From Clostridium thailandense (lineage in GTDB: Bacteria; Bacillota; Clostridia; Clostridiales; Clostridiaceae), in contig NZ_JAEEGC010000067.1 in assembly GCF_019207025.1 (NCBI RefSeq), positions 1-33,511 on the forward strand: a stretch of 33,511 nt of DNA, written 5' to 3'. Positions 23,978 through 33,379 of this stretch are shown here, one piece after another. The notes under the pieces are model-generated. The model searched no databases and was not told where the DNA came from. It was given only the letters and a program-made list of their open reading frames with translations. The position numbers and the translations under genes were made by a program. The number at the start of each line of letters is the position of its first letter. The first letter of the stretch is position 1.

Positions 23978-24904
23978 TTATCTACCATTTTTTTCGTAAG
24001 GAACTCCATCTGCTGCTGGTGCAGTTGTTTTTCCTACAAATCCTGCTAAAGCAAGCATTGTAAGTATATATGGTATGCTTGAGTAGAATTCAGTTGGTAG
24101 ATGCCAGCTGAATCCTTGTGCAAAGATTTCGAAAGAACCTCCAAAGGCAAATAACATACATGCCCACATTGTTCCAAATGGCTTCCAGTTACCAAATATC
24201 ATAGCTGCTAGTGCTATAAATCCACGTCCTGCTACCATTCCCTCTCTATATACTGGTGTTACTCCAACTAATGCTGCTCCACCAAGTCCTGCTAATGCTC
24301 CTGATAATACAACACATAAATATCTAGTAACATAAACATTTATTCCTAATGTATCTGCTGCTTTTGGATGTTCTCCAACAGATCTTATTCTAAGACCTAG
24401 TGGAGTTTTGAATATTACAAAATTAGCTACAAATACAAGTATTATTGCTAGTATAACAAACCAGTTTACTCCTCCAATTATTGGTCCAATTACAGGAATT
24501 GCTTTTATTGAAGCTGGTATATTATATGGAAGAGCCGCAACTATATCTGTTTGGCCACCTTTCTTAAATATCTTTAATATAAGAAAACTTGCCAATGCTG
24601 ATGAAAAAAGGTTTATAGCAGTACCAGATATAACCTGGTCTGATTTTAAATGTACACTTAAAAATGCATGCAGCAAAGCTATTAGCGAACCTGCAAGTAT
24701 TGCACATATTACACCTACAACTGGACTTCCTGTTGCATAAGTCCCAAATACTGCAAAGAAAGCACCCATTGTCATCATACCATCAAGACCTACGTTAACA
24801 ACTCCTGATCTCTCAGAGAAAACTCCTCCAAGGCCTGCAAATATTAAAGGTGTTGCTGTTCTTAGCGTTGCAGTTATTAATCCTAATATCATTACACTAT
24901 CCAT
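23978..24904 (-). CDS. nupQ: nucleoside ABC importer permease, NupQ/YufQ type
   Basis: A 308-residue membrane protein of the BPD_transp_2 (RbsC-like) family. TATPLIFAGLGGVFSERSGVVNVGLDGMM near the N-terminus, RSVGEHPKAADTLGI in the EAA-like loop and GRGFIALAAMIFGNW are standard for the second permease of BMP-type nucleoside importers. It forms the translocation channel with NupP. Its start overlaps nupP by 8 bases. Bacterial relatives import guanosine and other nucleosides; that fits the purine theme of this region but is inferred. Confidence 0.9.
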   Translation of the reverse strand: MDSVMILGLITATLRTATPLIFAGLGGVFSERSGVVNVGLDGMMTMGAFFAVFGTYATGSPVVGVICAILAGSLIALLHAFLSVHLKSDQVISGTAINLFSSALASFLILKIFKKGGQTDIVAALPYNIPASIKAIPVIGPIIGGVNWFVILAIILVFVANFVIFKTPLGLRIRSVGEHPKAADTLGINVYVTRYLCVVLSGALAGLGGAALVGVTPVYREGMVAGRGFIALAAMIFGNWKPFGTMWACMLFAFGGSFEIFAQGFSWHLPTEFYSSIPYILTMLALAGFVGKTTAPAADGVPYEKNGR

Positions 24905-26000
24905 TGATTAACACCTTCCTTTTCTTTCTCTCTGAGAAGTATTTAACAATGTAATCTGTAGCAACAAATATAATTACTATTGATTGTATTAAATAAACTA
25001 TTTCCTTTGGTATTCCATTTAATTGAAGCATCTTTGATGAACTGTTGAGCGCTCCAAATAATATTGCTGAAGGTATACATCCAATAGGATTATTTTTTGC
25101 AAGCAATGCAACTGCCATACCATCAAATCCAAATCCAGGAAGTGCCATCATATCCTGTGACTGATGCATAACACCTGCTATATGAGTTGCTCCACCAATG
25201 CCTGCTATTGCACCAGATAAAATCATAGCCAAAGCAATATTCTTCGCTATATTTATTCCACCATATTCTGCGCCAGATGGGTTTATACCAACGGCTCTTA
25301 TTTCATAACCAACAGTTGTTTTCCAAAATAACCAATATATAAGTATTGCAACTAATATACCTATTATAATTGATACATTAGCCCTGCTCATATCACTAAA
25401 TCTTAAAAGTTCAGCACTTTTCTGTATTAATGGTGTATTTGATTGACCTTTTACTGAAAATCTAGTTCTTAATATTATGTAGTTTGCTAAATATAATCCT
25501 AAGTAATTCATCATAATTGTATTTATAACTTCGCTTGTTCCCATTTTTGCTTTTAAATATCCAGGTATTCCCCCCCAGATACCACCTGCAATTATACCAC
25601 CTATTATTATTAGAGGTATATGAATTACTGGACTTAATCCAGGTATTAAACCTAATAAGGAAGCAGAAATCATTCCCATTACAAATTGACCTTCAACTCC
25701 AATATTAAACAGTCCGCATTTAAATGCTATAGCATTAGCTATACCTGTAAATATAAGCGGAGTTACATACACCATAGTTTCTAGTGTTTTTCTTGTATCT
25801 CCAAAACTTCCGTTCCATATAGTGCTGAACAAGTCACCTAACGCTGAGAAATATTCTGTTATGCCATACCCTTTAGCCCACATAACAAAGAATACTGACA
25901 CAAATATAGCAACAACTATAGCAAACAAAGGGAAAGCAATAGCTTTAAGTGAATCCTTAAATGGATTCTTAAATTCATTATTCTTTCCTTTACTCAACAT
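24897..26000 (-). CDS. nupP: nucleoside ABC importer permease, NupP/YufP type
   Basis: A 367-residue membrane protein, the larger of the two RbsC-like permeases. It has an extra N-terminal helix (about 18-40), TPLIFTGIANAIAFKCGLFNIGVEGQF, YEIRAVGINPSGAEYGGI in the ATPase-contact loop and LPGFGFDGMAVALLAKNNP. Its start overlaps the ATPase gene by 11 bases and its end overlaps nupQ by 8, so the three genes are translationally coupled. Confidence 0.9.
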   Translation of the reverse strand: MLSKGKNNEFKNPFKDSLKAIAFPLFAIVVAIFVSVFFVMWAKGYGITEYFSALGDLFSTIWNGSFGDTRKTLETMVYVTPLIFTGIANAIAFKCGLFNIGVEGQFVMGMISASLLGLIPGLSPVIHIPLIIIGGIIAGGIWGGIPGYLKAKMGTSEVINTIMMNYLGLYLANYIILRTRFSVKGQSNTPLIQKSAELLRFSDMSRANVSIIIGILVAILIYWLFWKTTVGYEIRAVGINPSGAEYGGINIAKNIALAMILSGAIAGIGGATHIAGVMHQSQDMMALPGFGFDGMAVALLAKNNPIGCIPSAILFGALNSSSKMLQLNGIPKEIVYLIQSIVIIFVATDYIVKYFSERKKRKVLING

Positions 26001-27531
26001 CCTTCACCTCTTTTTCTGTTTCGCTCAAACTTCCTCCAGCCATAAGTATACCAAGTTTTTGTTCTGTAGCATCTTTTCTATCTAAAACCTCTACTACTTT
26101 TCCATCATACATTACTGCAATTTTATCAGAAAGCGCCATAATTTCATCTAGTTCAAGTGAAACTAAAAGTACTGCCTTACCATTATCTCTTTCCTGCACA
26201 AGTCTTTTGTGTATATATTCTATAGCTCCAACATCTACTCCTCTTGTTGGCTGTGATGCAATTAAAAGTTCTGGATCTTTTGATATTTCTCTTGCAGCTA
26301 TAAACTTTTGTTGGTTTCCACCAGACAATGCTGATGCATGAACTTCATCATTAGGAGTTCTGACATCAAACTCTTCTATGAGCCTCCTGCAGTGTTCTCT
26401 TATAGCCTTATAATCCATAACTATCCCTTTACTGAAAGGTTTTCTATGTTGAAGTCCAAGTATTCCATTTTCAAATAATGAATATTTTAATATAAGTCCT
26501 CTTTTATGTCTATCTTCTGGGATATGTCCTAATCCGCTGTCTATAATTTCTCTTGGACTCTTTCCATATATATCTTTTCCATTTAATATTACTTTTCCAC
26601 TTTCAGGTTTTCTAAGTCCTGTAATTACTTCTATAAATTCTGATTGTCCATTACCATCAACACCTGCGATACCTACTATCTCACCTTTTCTAACAGAAAT
26701 GCCCACACCATTTACTACATTTAATCCTCTACTGTCCTTAGCAATTAAATTTTCAACCTTTAATATTTCTTCACCTGGTTTTGCAGGAGCTTTTTCAACA
26801 ACCAAATTAACTTTTCTTCCTACCATAAGTTCTGCCAATTGGCTTATACTAGTGTCTGAAGTTTTAACTATTCCTGTAACCTTTCCGCGTCTTATTATAG
26901 TAACTCTATTGCTCATTTTCATAACTTCTTTTAGCTTGTGTGTTATAAGAATTACAGATTTACCTTCTTTTTTAAGGTTCTCTATTATTTCTGCAAGTTC
27001 GTCAATTTCCTGAGGAGTTAAAACTGCTGTAGGTTCATCTAATATTAATATTTCAGCACCTCTATATAAAGCCTTTAGTATTTCAACTTTCTGCTGCTGT
27101 CCTACTGATATATCCTCTATAACTGATTTAGGGTTAATATTAAATCCATATCTTTTTGATAGTTCTCCAACATCTTTTATTGCTTTGTTAATGTCTACCT
27201 TAAGTCCCTTTTTAGGTTCTCTTCCTAAAACTATATTTTCTGCCACTGTAAAGTTACTTACAAGCATAAAGTGTTGGTGAACCATTCCAATTCCAAGTTT
27301 TATGGCATCATTAGGATTGGTTATTTTAACTTCCTTACCATTTATATATATATCACCTTTTTCCGGCTGATATAAACCGTATAGGATATTCATCAGCGTA
27401 GTTTTCCCAGCACCATTTTCCCCTAACAAAACATGTGTTTCACTTTTTAGCAGTTCGAAATCTACATCATCATTTGCAATTGTTCCTGGAAAAACCTTGG
27501 TTATGCCCTTCATTTCTATTACTTTTTCCAT
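25990..27531 (-). CDS. nupO: nucleoside ABC importer ATPase, NupO/YufO type
   Basis: A 513-residue fused double-ABC ATPase. Half 1 has Walker A GENGAGKTT (37-45), signature VGQQQK and Walker B LILDEPTAVL. Half 2 has the degenerate Walker A GVDGNGQSE typical of the sugar/nucleoside importer class, and the signature SGGNQQK. It powers uptake through NupP and NupQ. In B. subtilis the operon begins with a BMP-family lipoprotein gene for nucleoside binding; none is present upstream here, so the binding protein must be encoded elsewhere or be lost. The start is preceded by a modest GGTGG site. Confidence 0.92.
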   Translation of the reverse strand: MEKVIEMKGITKVFPGTIANDDVDFELLKSETHVLLGENGAGKTTLMNILYGLYQPEKGDIYINGKEVKITNPNDAIKLGIGMVHQHFMLVSNFTVAENIVLGREPKKGLKVDINKAIKDVGELSKRYGFNINPKSVIEDISVGQQQKVEILKALYRGAEILILDEPTAVLTPQEIDELAEIIENLKKEGKSVILITHKLKEVMKMSNRVTIIRRGKVTGIVKTSDTSISQLAELMVGRKVNLVVEKAPAKPGEEILKVENLIAKDSRGLNVVNGVGISVRKGEIVGIAGVDGNGQSEFIEVITGLRKPESGKVILNGKDIYGKSPREIIDSGLGHIPEDRHKRGLILKYSLFENGILGLQHRKPFSKGIVMDYKAIREHCRRLIEEFDVRTPNDEVHASALSGGNQQKFIAAREISKDPELLIASQPTRGVDVGAIEYIHKRLVQERDNGKAVLLVSLELDEIMALSDKIAVMYDGKVVEVLDRKDATEQKLGILMAGGSLSETEKEVKDVE

Positions 27532-27778
27532 ATTGCAGCCACCGCTTTAATCTATTAAATAATTAATAAACTATAGCCGTATCCTCCTTCCAAAAAATTT
27601 TATTAATAATAAATTTAATATTTCTTTATTCTTAAACTAAAAATTTAGTTTATATAAAATTAAAAGGATTTATACTATATTTATAAAAAACACCATACCT
27701 CCTTTTACAAATTATATTTAAATCTAATTTTTAAGAAAACGATCACATATTTATTATTCCCATTTATAACGATGAATG
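27532..27778 (-). other. long AT-rich leader of the nucleoside importer operon, no gene
   Basis: No ORF of note. On the minus strand two strong Shine-Dalgarno-like stretches appear, AAAAGGAGG near 27700 and GGAAGGAGG near 27580; the first is followed only by an 8-codon frame and the second by no start codon. A near-palindrome AAACTAAA-AA-TTTAGTTT lies at 27634-27651 without a T tract. The stretch could be a long untranslated leader, or what remains after loss of a first gene. Confidence 0.35.
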
Positions 27779-27792
27779 TGTTAGCGTTTACA
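27779..27792. promoter_or_regulatory. LacI-type/cre-like operator upstream of the nucleoside importer
   Basis: The minus strand TGTAAACGCTAACA fits the cre consensus TGWAANCGNTNWCA at every position and is nearly identical to the site at 28898-28911 upstream of the LacI-family gene. It lies about 250 bases before nupO. Confidence 0.7.
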
Positions 27793-27833
27793 TATTCATT
27801 TTTTAAAAACGTGAATCTTTTTTCAACTTATAA

Positions 27834-28856
27834 TTATTTGTTTATCAACTTTTCTGAACCTTTTAAAACAACCTTTGGCATCAGAGTAACTTTTTTTATT
27901 TTAGAACTTTGTTTAAGTTCTAAATTTTCCACAAGAATTTTCATCGCAGTTATACCTAATTCTGTTGTAGGTCCATCTATAAAACTAATATTCATACCTA
28001 AAGAATTTAATAATTCTACTTTATCAAAGCCTAATATAGATATGTCCTCCGGAATACTTATATTATACTCTCTAAGAGCTTTGACACATCCTAAGGTCAT
28101 CTTATTACTACATACAAAAATGGCTGTTGGTCTATCTTCCATCTGTATAATTTCTTTAGTACAATTATATCCTGACTCTTGTCCATAATTTCCAAGCAAT
28201 ATATATCTATCATCAATAGATATCTTGTTAATAGCAAGAGCTTGTTTATATCCTAAAAGTCTGCTCTTTGCAGCGTCTGAATTCATACGTCCAGTTATTA
28301 TAGCTATTTTTTTATGTCCTTGTTTTATTAATGCTTCTGTTCCCTCGTATGAACCTCTTACGTTATCCACAAAAACTCCATTAAAATCCGAGTACTTAAC
28401 ATGTCCATCCAATAGTACTACTGGAATCCCTAACTGCTCAATAGCTTTTAAATATTCACTGTTAAGCTCATCTTCAACAGATGTAGGTGCAATTATTACT
28501 CCACAAATTCTCTGTTCTTTTAAAAGCTTTAAAGCCCTTATCTCTTTTTCAATGTTGTCATCTGTATTGCAAAGAATCATATTTAAGTCATATTCATCTG
28601 AAACAGAACTAATTCCTTTTATAACTTCACCATAGAACTGATTATTTATTTCTGGTATTATAACACCAATTGTATTGGTTATATTTTTAGATAAACTTCT
28701 TGCTATAGCGCTAGGAGTATAATTTAATTCTTCTATTGCCATTAATATTTTTTCTCTAGTTTCTTTTTTAACATATCCTGAACTATTTAAAACTCTAGAT
28801 ACAGTAGTTAAAGAAACTCCAGCCCTTTCAGCAATATCATTTATTGTTGATGACAC
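27834..28856 (-). CDS. LacI-family transcriptional regulator
   Basis: About 340 residues: an N-terminal LacI HTH (STINDIAERAGVSLTTVSRVLN, about 3-24) with the hinge helix (TPSAIARSLS), then a periplasmic-binding-protein-like sensor domain (IGVIIPEINNQFYGEVIKGI ...). The open frame reaches 28928, but that would run through the operator. An ATG at 28871 has no ribosome site; the GTG at 28856, 8 bases after GAGGGT, begins right at the HTH and is chosen. It is encoded directly upstream of the nucleoside importer with a matching operator at both genes, so it probably represses both and responds to a nucleoside, ribose or base. A CcpA role is less likely but not excluded, because the sites match cre. 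Confidence 0.87.
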   Translation of the reverse strand: MSSTINDIAERAGVSLTTVSRVLNSSGYVKKETREKILMAIEELNYTPSAIARSLSKNITNTIGVIIPEINNQFYGEVIKGISSVSDEYDLNMILCNTDDNIEKEIRALKLLKEQRICGVIIAPTSVEDELNSEYLKAIEQLGIPVVLLDGHVKYSDFNGVFVDNVRGSYEGTEALIKQGHKKIAIITGRMNSDAAKSRLLGYKQALAINKISIDDRYILLGNYGQESGYNCTKEIIQMEDRPTAIFVCSNKMTLGCVKALREYNISIPEDISILGFDKVELLNSLGMNISFIDGPTTELGITAMKILVENLELKQSSKIKKVTLMPKVVLKGSEKLINK

Positions 28857-28897
28857 TTTGCTTACCCTCATTTCTATATCTATTTCACATCCAAATA

Positions 28898-28911
28898 TGT
28901 TAGCGCTTACA
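28898..28911. promoter_or_regulatory. LacI-type/cre-like operator upstream of the regulator gene
   Basis: The minus strand TGTAAGCGCTAACA, within a longer dyad (28896-28913), fits the cre consensus fully. Its position just upstream of the regulator start suggests autoregulation. The rest of 28912-29126 is AT-rich with no gene recognised. Confidence 0.7.
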
Positions 28912-29126
28912 TATTTAATATACAACATGTTACGACAAAGTTCAATATAATTTTTTTCAAAACTTATATGAAAAAATTTTTATATTGCAATTTAAAATAA
29001 TCTTTACTGTCATTAACTTAAACAGTTCTTTCTAAAATATTTTTATCACATTGCTCCTTCTATAATTTTACAATTTAAATTTCCTTTTTTCAATAGCCTG
29101 AATTTCAAATAAATTATAGTTAAATT

Positions 29127-29158
29127 TTGACCATAGTTTTCATAATATATGATATAAT
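29127..29158 (+). promoter_or_regulatory. extended -10 promoter of the helicase gene
   Basis: TGATATAAT supplies a perfect -10 (29153-29158) with an extended TG; a TTGACC lies 20 bases upstream, too far for an ideal -35 box. The leader to the TTG start is about 35 bases. Confidence 0.55.
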
Positions 29159-29198
29159 TAAGTGTAATTTTATTTTACATTTAATGGAGGTTTTTATT

Positions 29199-32100
29199 TT
29201 GAATACACAAGACAAAATAAGAAACATATTTTTATATCTGCTTAGCATTAAAAATATAGACAAAAAAATAATACGTGATGTTTCAAAATACGAAAAAGTT
29301 ATTATAGAAGCAGATCTTATTAACAAGAAAGGTTGTCTATTAAATAAAAAAGATGATGAAAATTGGATTCGTGTAAATAAGAGTTGTAGTGAACTCTATG
29401 ACACTTTCTTTAGAATATATTCTATACTCGAAAAAAATAGTGAAGACCTAGAAATAGTTTGGGGCCATGCTATCCTAAGTTGGAAAATAAATAATGAAAA
29501 AATAGTTCATCCTATATTTACTACAAAGATGTCTTTAACCTTTGATGCTAAAAATGCTGTTTTTACTTTAACTCCCTACAATAACATGACTAACTTAGAA
29601 ATGGGTATTTTTGAAGGCTTGGATTTGCCTAATCTACATAAAATATTGGATTTGAGTTTGGAAGTAAAGAACATCGGACTAGATGCTCGCAACATTGATG
29701 ATATAGAATCAATTTCCGTTAACTTGTTAAATTGCCTAAATAAAAAAGAAAATATCACAATAAATAAAGAGCTTACATCTTTGTCTTCCATAAATGTTTC
29801 TAATACTCCTGAAATTTATAATGCTCCATGTATAATACTTAGGAATATTGATACAAGGCTTTGGGATTCTGAATTAAATAGTATACTTGATTACATAGAT
29901 GCTGGTAACCCTATTCCTAAAACTATTCAAGCATTAGTTGAGGAAAATATTAATACAAAGGTCTCTTTTGATACCAATGAATGGACTTCTATTGGTAATG
30001 ATGTCTTATTTCCTCTTCCTGCAAATGAAGAACAGGAAGAAATAATTCGAAGACTTGCTCAAAACTTTGGAGTTGTCGTTCAAGGACCTCCTGGAACTGG
30101 TAAAAGTCATACTATCGTAAATTTAATATGTCACCTTATGGCTCATGGAAAAAGAGTTCTTGTGACAAGCCAAACAGATAGGGCTTTAAAAGTTTTATCC
30201 AATAAAATACCGGATGAAATAAAATCGTTATGCATAAGTTTATTAGGAAACGATGCTAAATCATTAAAAGATCTTGATGAATCAGTACGAAAAATTACTG
30301 AAAACTTATCCTTAGATCCTAATATGCTACTAAGGGAAGTTGACCCATTAATAGATCAACTCAAAAGTTGTAGGGAAAATATAACTAACCTTATGCAAGA
30401 TTTAAAAGAAGCTGAATCTTTTGAAAATAAAACTGTTAATTATAAAAATGAAACTTTTACTATTTCTCATCTATCGAAATGGATAAATAAAAATCAACTC
30501 ACTCTCTCTTGGATTGATGATGAAATACAACTTAAAACAAAATGTCCACTAACCTCAGAAGAATTTAACACCCTTATAAGCCTTATGAATACTACAGAAA
30601 AACCTAAAGTTGATAAATTAAATAAAGTGAGCAGCTTATTATATAGGCTTCCTCCTTATGATGAGTTAATTTTAAAACTAGATAGAATAAAGGCTTTAAA
30701 TGAGCTTATTTATAATTATAAAAAAAAGATAGAGTCATGGGAAGTGGATATATGCGATAGTGAATTGGATGAGCTATTGAAACTATGCTCAAATGCAAAG
30801 TCTAGCATCGAAGGAATTGAAAACAGTTGGCTTAAATCCATAATGAAATCCTATTATAATACTGAAAACTCAAAAGATTTTTGGAGCGATATCATACTTA
30901 ACATAAATAACTATATAAAGCAAATTAATATACTAAAACAAATAATTAATTCACATAATGTAAAATTTCCTGGTAACTTAGATATTTGTAAGCTTCAAAA
31001 TGATTTTCAAATAGTCTCAAAGCATATAGATGCTAAAGGTAAGCCTAATGTCATCTTCAAGCTACTTCATAATAATGTAAATTATATATTAACAGACTGC
31101 GAAGTAGATTATAGGCCTATTACTACAAAAGAACAATGCAATATTTTTAATAAAGCTTTAGAAAAAGAATTACTGGAAAGAAATTTAAAAAATTTATGGA
31201 ATAATACCGTCAAAGAACATGGTGGAAAACTCATAAATAATTCTGATACTAATTTTATTAATATAATTAATGAAAGTATATTAGATATAACTAATATCAT
31301 AAATTGGGAAGAAGAGTATATTATTCCTATAAATAATCTGCTGCAAAATATAAAGCTTCCATCTCAATTAAGTCTTTATAAAAAAGAATGCATTAATTAT
31401 CTCCTAGATGGACTTCAAGCTATTAAGCATATAAGAGACTATGAAAGCTTAACTAAACAAATTGAAGAACTCAGAAAATCGTTTTTGAATAATGAGCTAT
31501 TACATGAAGCCTCTGATTGGATTGCAGATTTTGATAAGGTAAAAATCAGAAAACTGTATGATACCTTTTGGAGTTTAAGAGAAATCAATAATACTGCTGA
31601 AAAAATAAATAGATATTTATCTAGATTAAAAGAAATTTGTCCTGTATTTTTTAAGAAACTGCTAAAGGAATGGCAAGATAACACTTTAAGTGATAAATAT
31701 AAAAACTGGGATGAAGCATGGAAATGGAAATCTGGAAAATCCTTATTAGATGAAGTTTATAAATTAAGACCTGAACAAATAGAGCAAGATATAGAAGCAC
31801 AAAAACTTAGAGAAAAAATCTTAATTAAAGAAATAGTATCTAAAAAGACTTGGTATAATCAGATAATACATACTAACGAGACTCAAAAAAGAAGTCTTTT
31901 TACATGGCTTGAATCTATAAAGAGAATAGGAAAAGGTACCGGAAAATTCGCTGCAAAATATAGAAAATTAGCCCAAAAGGAAATGGAGAATTGCAAAGAG
32001 GTTATACCTGTCTGGATTATGCCGTTAAACAAAGTTATAGAAAGCATTAAACTTGAAAAAAATATGTTTGATGTAGTTATTGTTGATGAAAGCAGCCAAA

Positions 32101-33293
32101 GTGATATATCTGCAATAACAGCATTACTTCGCGGCAAGAGGGCTGTTGTTGTAGGAGATGAGTGTCAGATAAGTCCCGAAGCTATTGGAAAAGATAACGA
32201 AATGGTAGAAAACTTGATTCATAGATACTTAAGAGATATACCTCATAAAGAATGGTTTGATCTAAAGACAAGCTTATATCATACTGCTCTAAGAGTCTTC
32301 CCGAGTAGATTAGTCCTTAAAGAACATTTTAGATGTGCTCCAGATATTATAAGCTTTAGCAACAACTTATGTTATTCAGGAGAAATTATACCTTTAAGAT
32401 ATCCTGAAAATAAGCATACTTTTATTCCTACAGTTTGTGCAGTAAAAATAGATGGTATTAAGGATAGCTCTAAAAATACAAACGAAAAAGAAGCAGAAGC
32501 TATTGTAGCGAAGATAGTGCAATGTTGCAGCGATCCAAAATATCAAGATATGACTATGGGAGTTATCTCTCTTTTGGGAGAAGCTCAAAGTGAGATAATC
32601 GAAAATATGCTTAAAGATAAAATAGGAATAGAAGAAATGATATCAAGAAAGTTAATTTGTGGAGATGCTTACTCCTTCCAAGGTGATGAAAGAGATATTA
32701 TGTTTTTATCTATGGTTATAGCTGACAATGCTAAGTTTGCTGCTCTAACCAAAGAATCTGATATAAGGAGATTTAATGTTGCCGCTAGCAGAGCACGAAA
32801 CCAAATGTTTTTATTCTATTCTGTCAACTTAGAAAGCTTAAATTCTAAGTGTGTAAGATCAGAGATATTAAGCTATTGTTTAGATTCCTGCAGCAAATAT
32901 TCTATACCTTCTAACAGTGAAAACACTTTAATATCTGGTTTTAAAAAAGATGTATTTACTTTATTAAAAAGTAAGTACTACAACATAAAATTAGATGTTT
33001 GTATTGGTAAATATAATATAGATTTTGTAGTCGAGGGATTAAATAACAGACTGGCAATAGACTGCTGCAGTGAAACCACTGCTTATGCAGTTAACTGGGA
33101 AGAAACTCATAATAGACGTATGACGCTTCAGAGAGTAGGATGGAAATTCTTTATCATAAGAGAAAGCCAATTTTACTATAAACCTGAAGAAACCATGAAT
33201 AAACTATATGAGCAGCTTGCTGAGTTAAATATAAACCCAATAACTCCAGATGCTTTAGAATCATCATTGGAGGCTGCAATTACTGAGGAATAA
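29199..33293 (+). CDS. large SF1 DNA/RNA helicase with C-terminal Vsr/REase-like domain
   Basis: A 1364-residue protein. The TTG at 29199, 8 bases after GGAGG, is the chosen start; the frame is open further upstream without a ribosome site. Residues 1-280 match nothing I know. Walker A GPPGTGKSH is at about 296-304, then a very long helical insertion (about 380-900) with coiled-coil character. Walker B VIVDESSQ (around 963), GDECQISP, EHFRCAPDIISF, SFQGDERDI and RRFNVAASRARNQ complete a Upf1-like SF1 helicase (AAA_11/AAA_12). Residues about 1247-1350 look like the Vsr/MTES_1575-type nuclease seen at the end of DUF4011 helicases (KYNIDFVV ... LAIDC ... RRMTLQRVGWKFFIIRESQFY), with Asp where Glu is usual. 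The architecture resembles single-gene phage-defence candidates; this is inference. Confidence 0.8.
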   Translation: MNTQDKIRNIFLYLLSIKNIDKKIIRDVSKYEKVIIEADLINKKGCLLNKKDDENWIRVNKSCSELYDTFFRIYSILEKNSEDLEIVWGHAILSWKINNEKIVHPIFTTKMSLTFDAKNAVFTLTPYNNMTNLEMGIFEGLDLPNLHKILDLSLEVKNIGLDARNIDDIESISVNLLNCLNKKENITINKELTSLSSINVSNTPEIYNAPCIILRNIDTRLWDSELNSILDYIDAGNPIPKTIQALVEENINTKVSFDTNEWTSIGNDVLFPLPANEEQEEIIRRLAQNFGVVVQGPPGTGKSHTIVNLICHLMAHGKRVLVTSQTDRALKVLSNKIPDEIKSLCISLLGNDAKSLKDLDESVRKITENLSLDPNMLLREVDPLIDQLKSCRENITNLMQDLKEAESFENKTVNYKNETFTISHLSKWINKNQLTLSWIDDEIQLKTKCPLTSEEFNTLISLMNTTEKPKVDKLNKVSSLLYRLPPYDELILKLDRIKALNELIYNYKKKIESWEVDICDSELDELLKLCSNAKSSIEGIENSWLKSIMKSYYNTENSKDFWSDIILNINNYIKQINILKQIINSHNVKFPGNLDICKLQNDFQIVSKHIDAKGKPNVIFKLLHNNVNYILTDCEVDYRPITTKEQCNIFNKALEKELLERNLKNLWNNTVKEHGGKLINNSDTNFINIINESILDITNIINWEEEYIIPINNLLQNIKLPSQLSLYKKECINYLLDGLQAIKHIRDYESLTKQIEELRKSFLNNELLHEASDWIADFDKVKIRKLYDTFWSLREINNTAEKINRYLSRLKEICPVFFKKLLKEWQDNTLSDKYKNWDEAWKWKSGKSLLDEVYKLRPEQIEQDIEAQKLREKILIKEIVSKKTWYNQIIHTNETQKRSLFTWLESIKRIGKGTGKFAAKYRKLAQKEMENCKEVIPVWIMPLNKVIESIKLEKNMFDVVIVDESSQSDISAITALLRGKRAVVVGDECQISPEAIGKDNEMVENLIHRYLRDIPHKEWFDLKTSLYHTALRVFPSRLVLKEHFRCAPDIISFSNNLCYSGEIIPLRYPENKHTFIPTVCAVKIDGIKDSSKNTNEKEAEAIVAKIVQCCSDPKYQDMTMGVISLLGEAQSEIIENMLKDKIGIEEMISRKLICGDAYSFQGDERDIMFLSMVIADNAKFAALTKESDIRRFNVAASRARNQMFLFYSVNLESLNSKCVRSEILSYCLDSCSKYSIPSNSENTLISGFKKDVFTLLKSKYYNIKLDVCIGKYNIDFVVEGLNNRLAIDCCSETTAYAVNWEETHNRRMTLQRVGWKFFIIRESQFYYKPEETMNKLYEQLAELNINPITPDALESSLEAAITEE

Positions 33294-33295
33294 TT

Positions 33296-33345
33296 ATATA
33301 CACCACGACCGAAAGTGGACTTACACTCCGGGATATGTTCCTGCA
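33296..33345 (-). repeat. right-end fragment of the structured repeat
   Basis: CACCACGACCGAAAGTGGAC and the following TTACACTCCGGGATATGTTC match the reverse-complemented right end of the family (CCACGGCCGACACTTAACTTATACTCC...) with changes. It lies 35 bp before the intact left end at 33380 and just after the helicase stop codon. Confidence 0.55.
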
Positions 33346-33379
33346 TATAAGTCAGGTTTCTGATCTGGTTCTTTATGTA

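Noticed and set aside
27634..27651. Near-palindrome as terminator of the LacI-family gene
   Set aside because: A very AT-rich stem with a 2-base centre and no T tract on the minus strand; not credible as a terminator.
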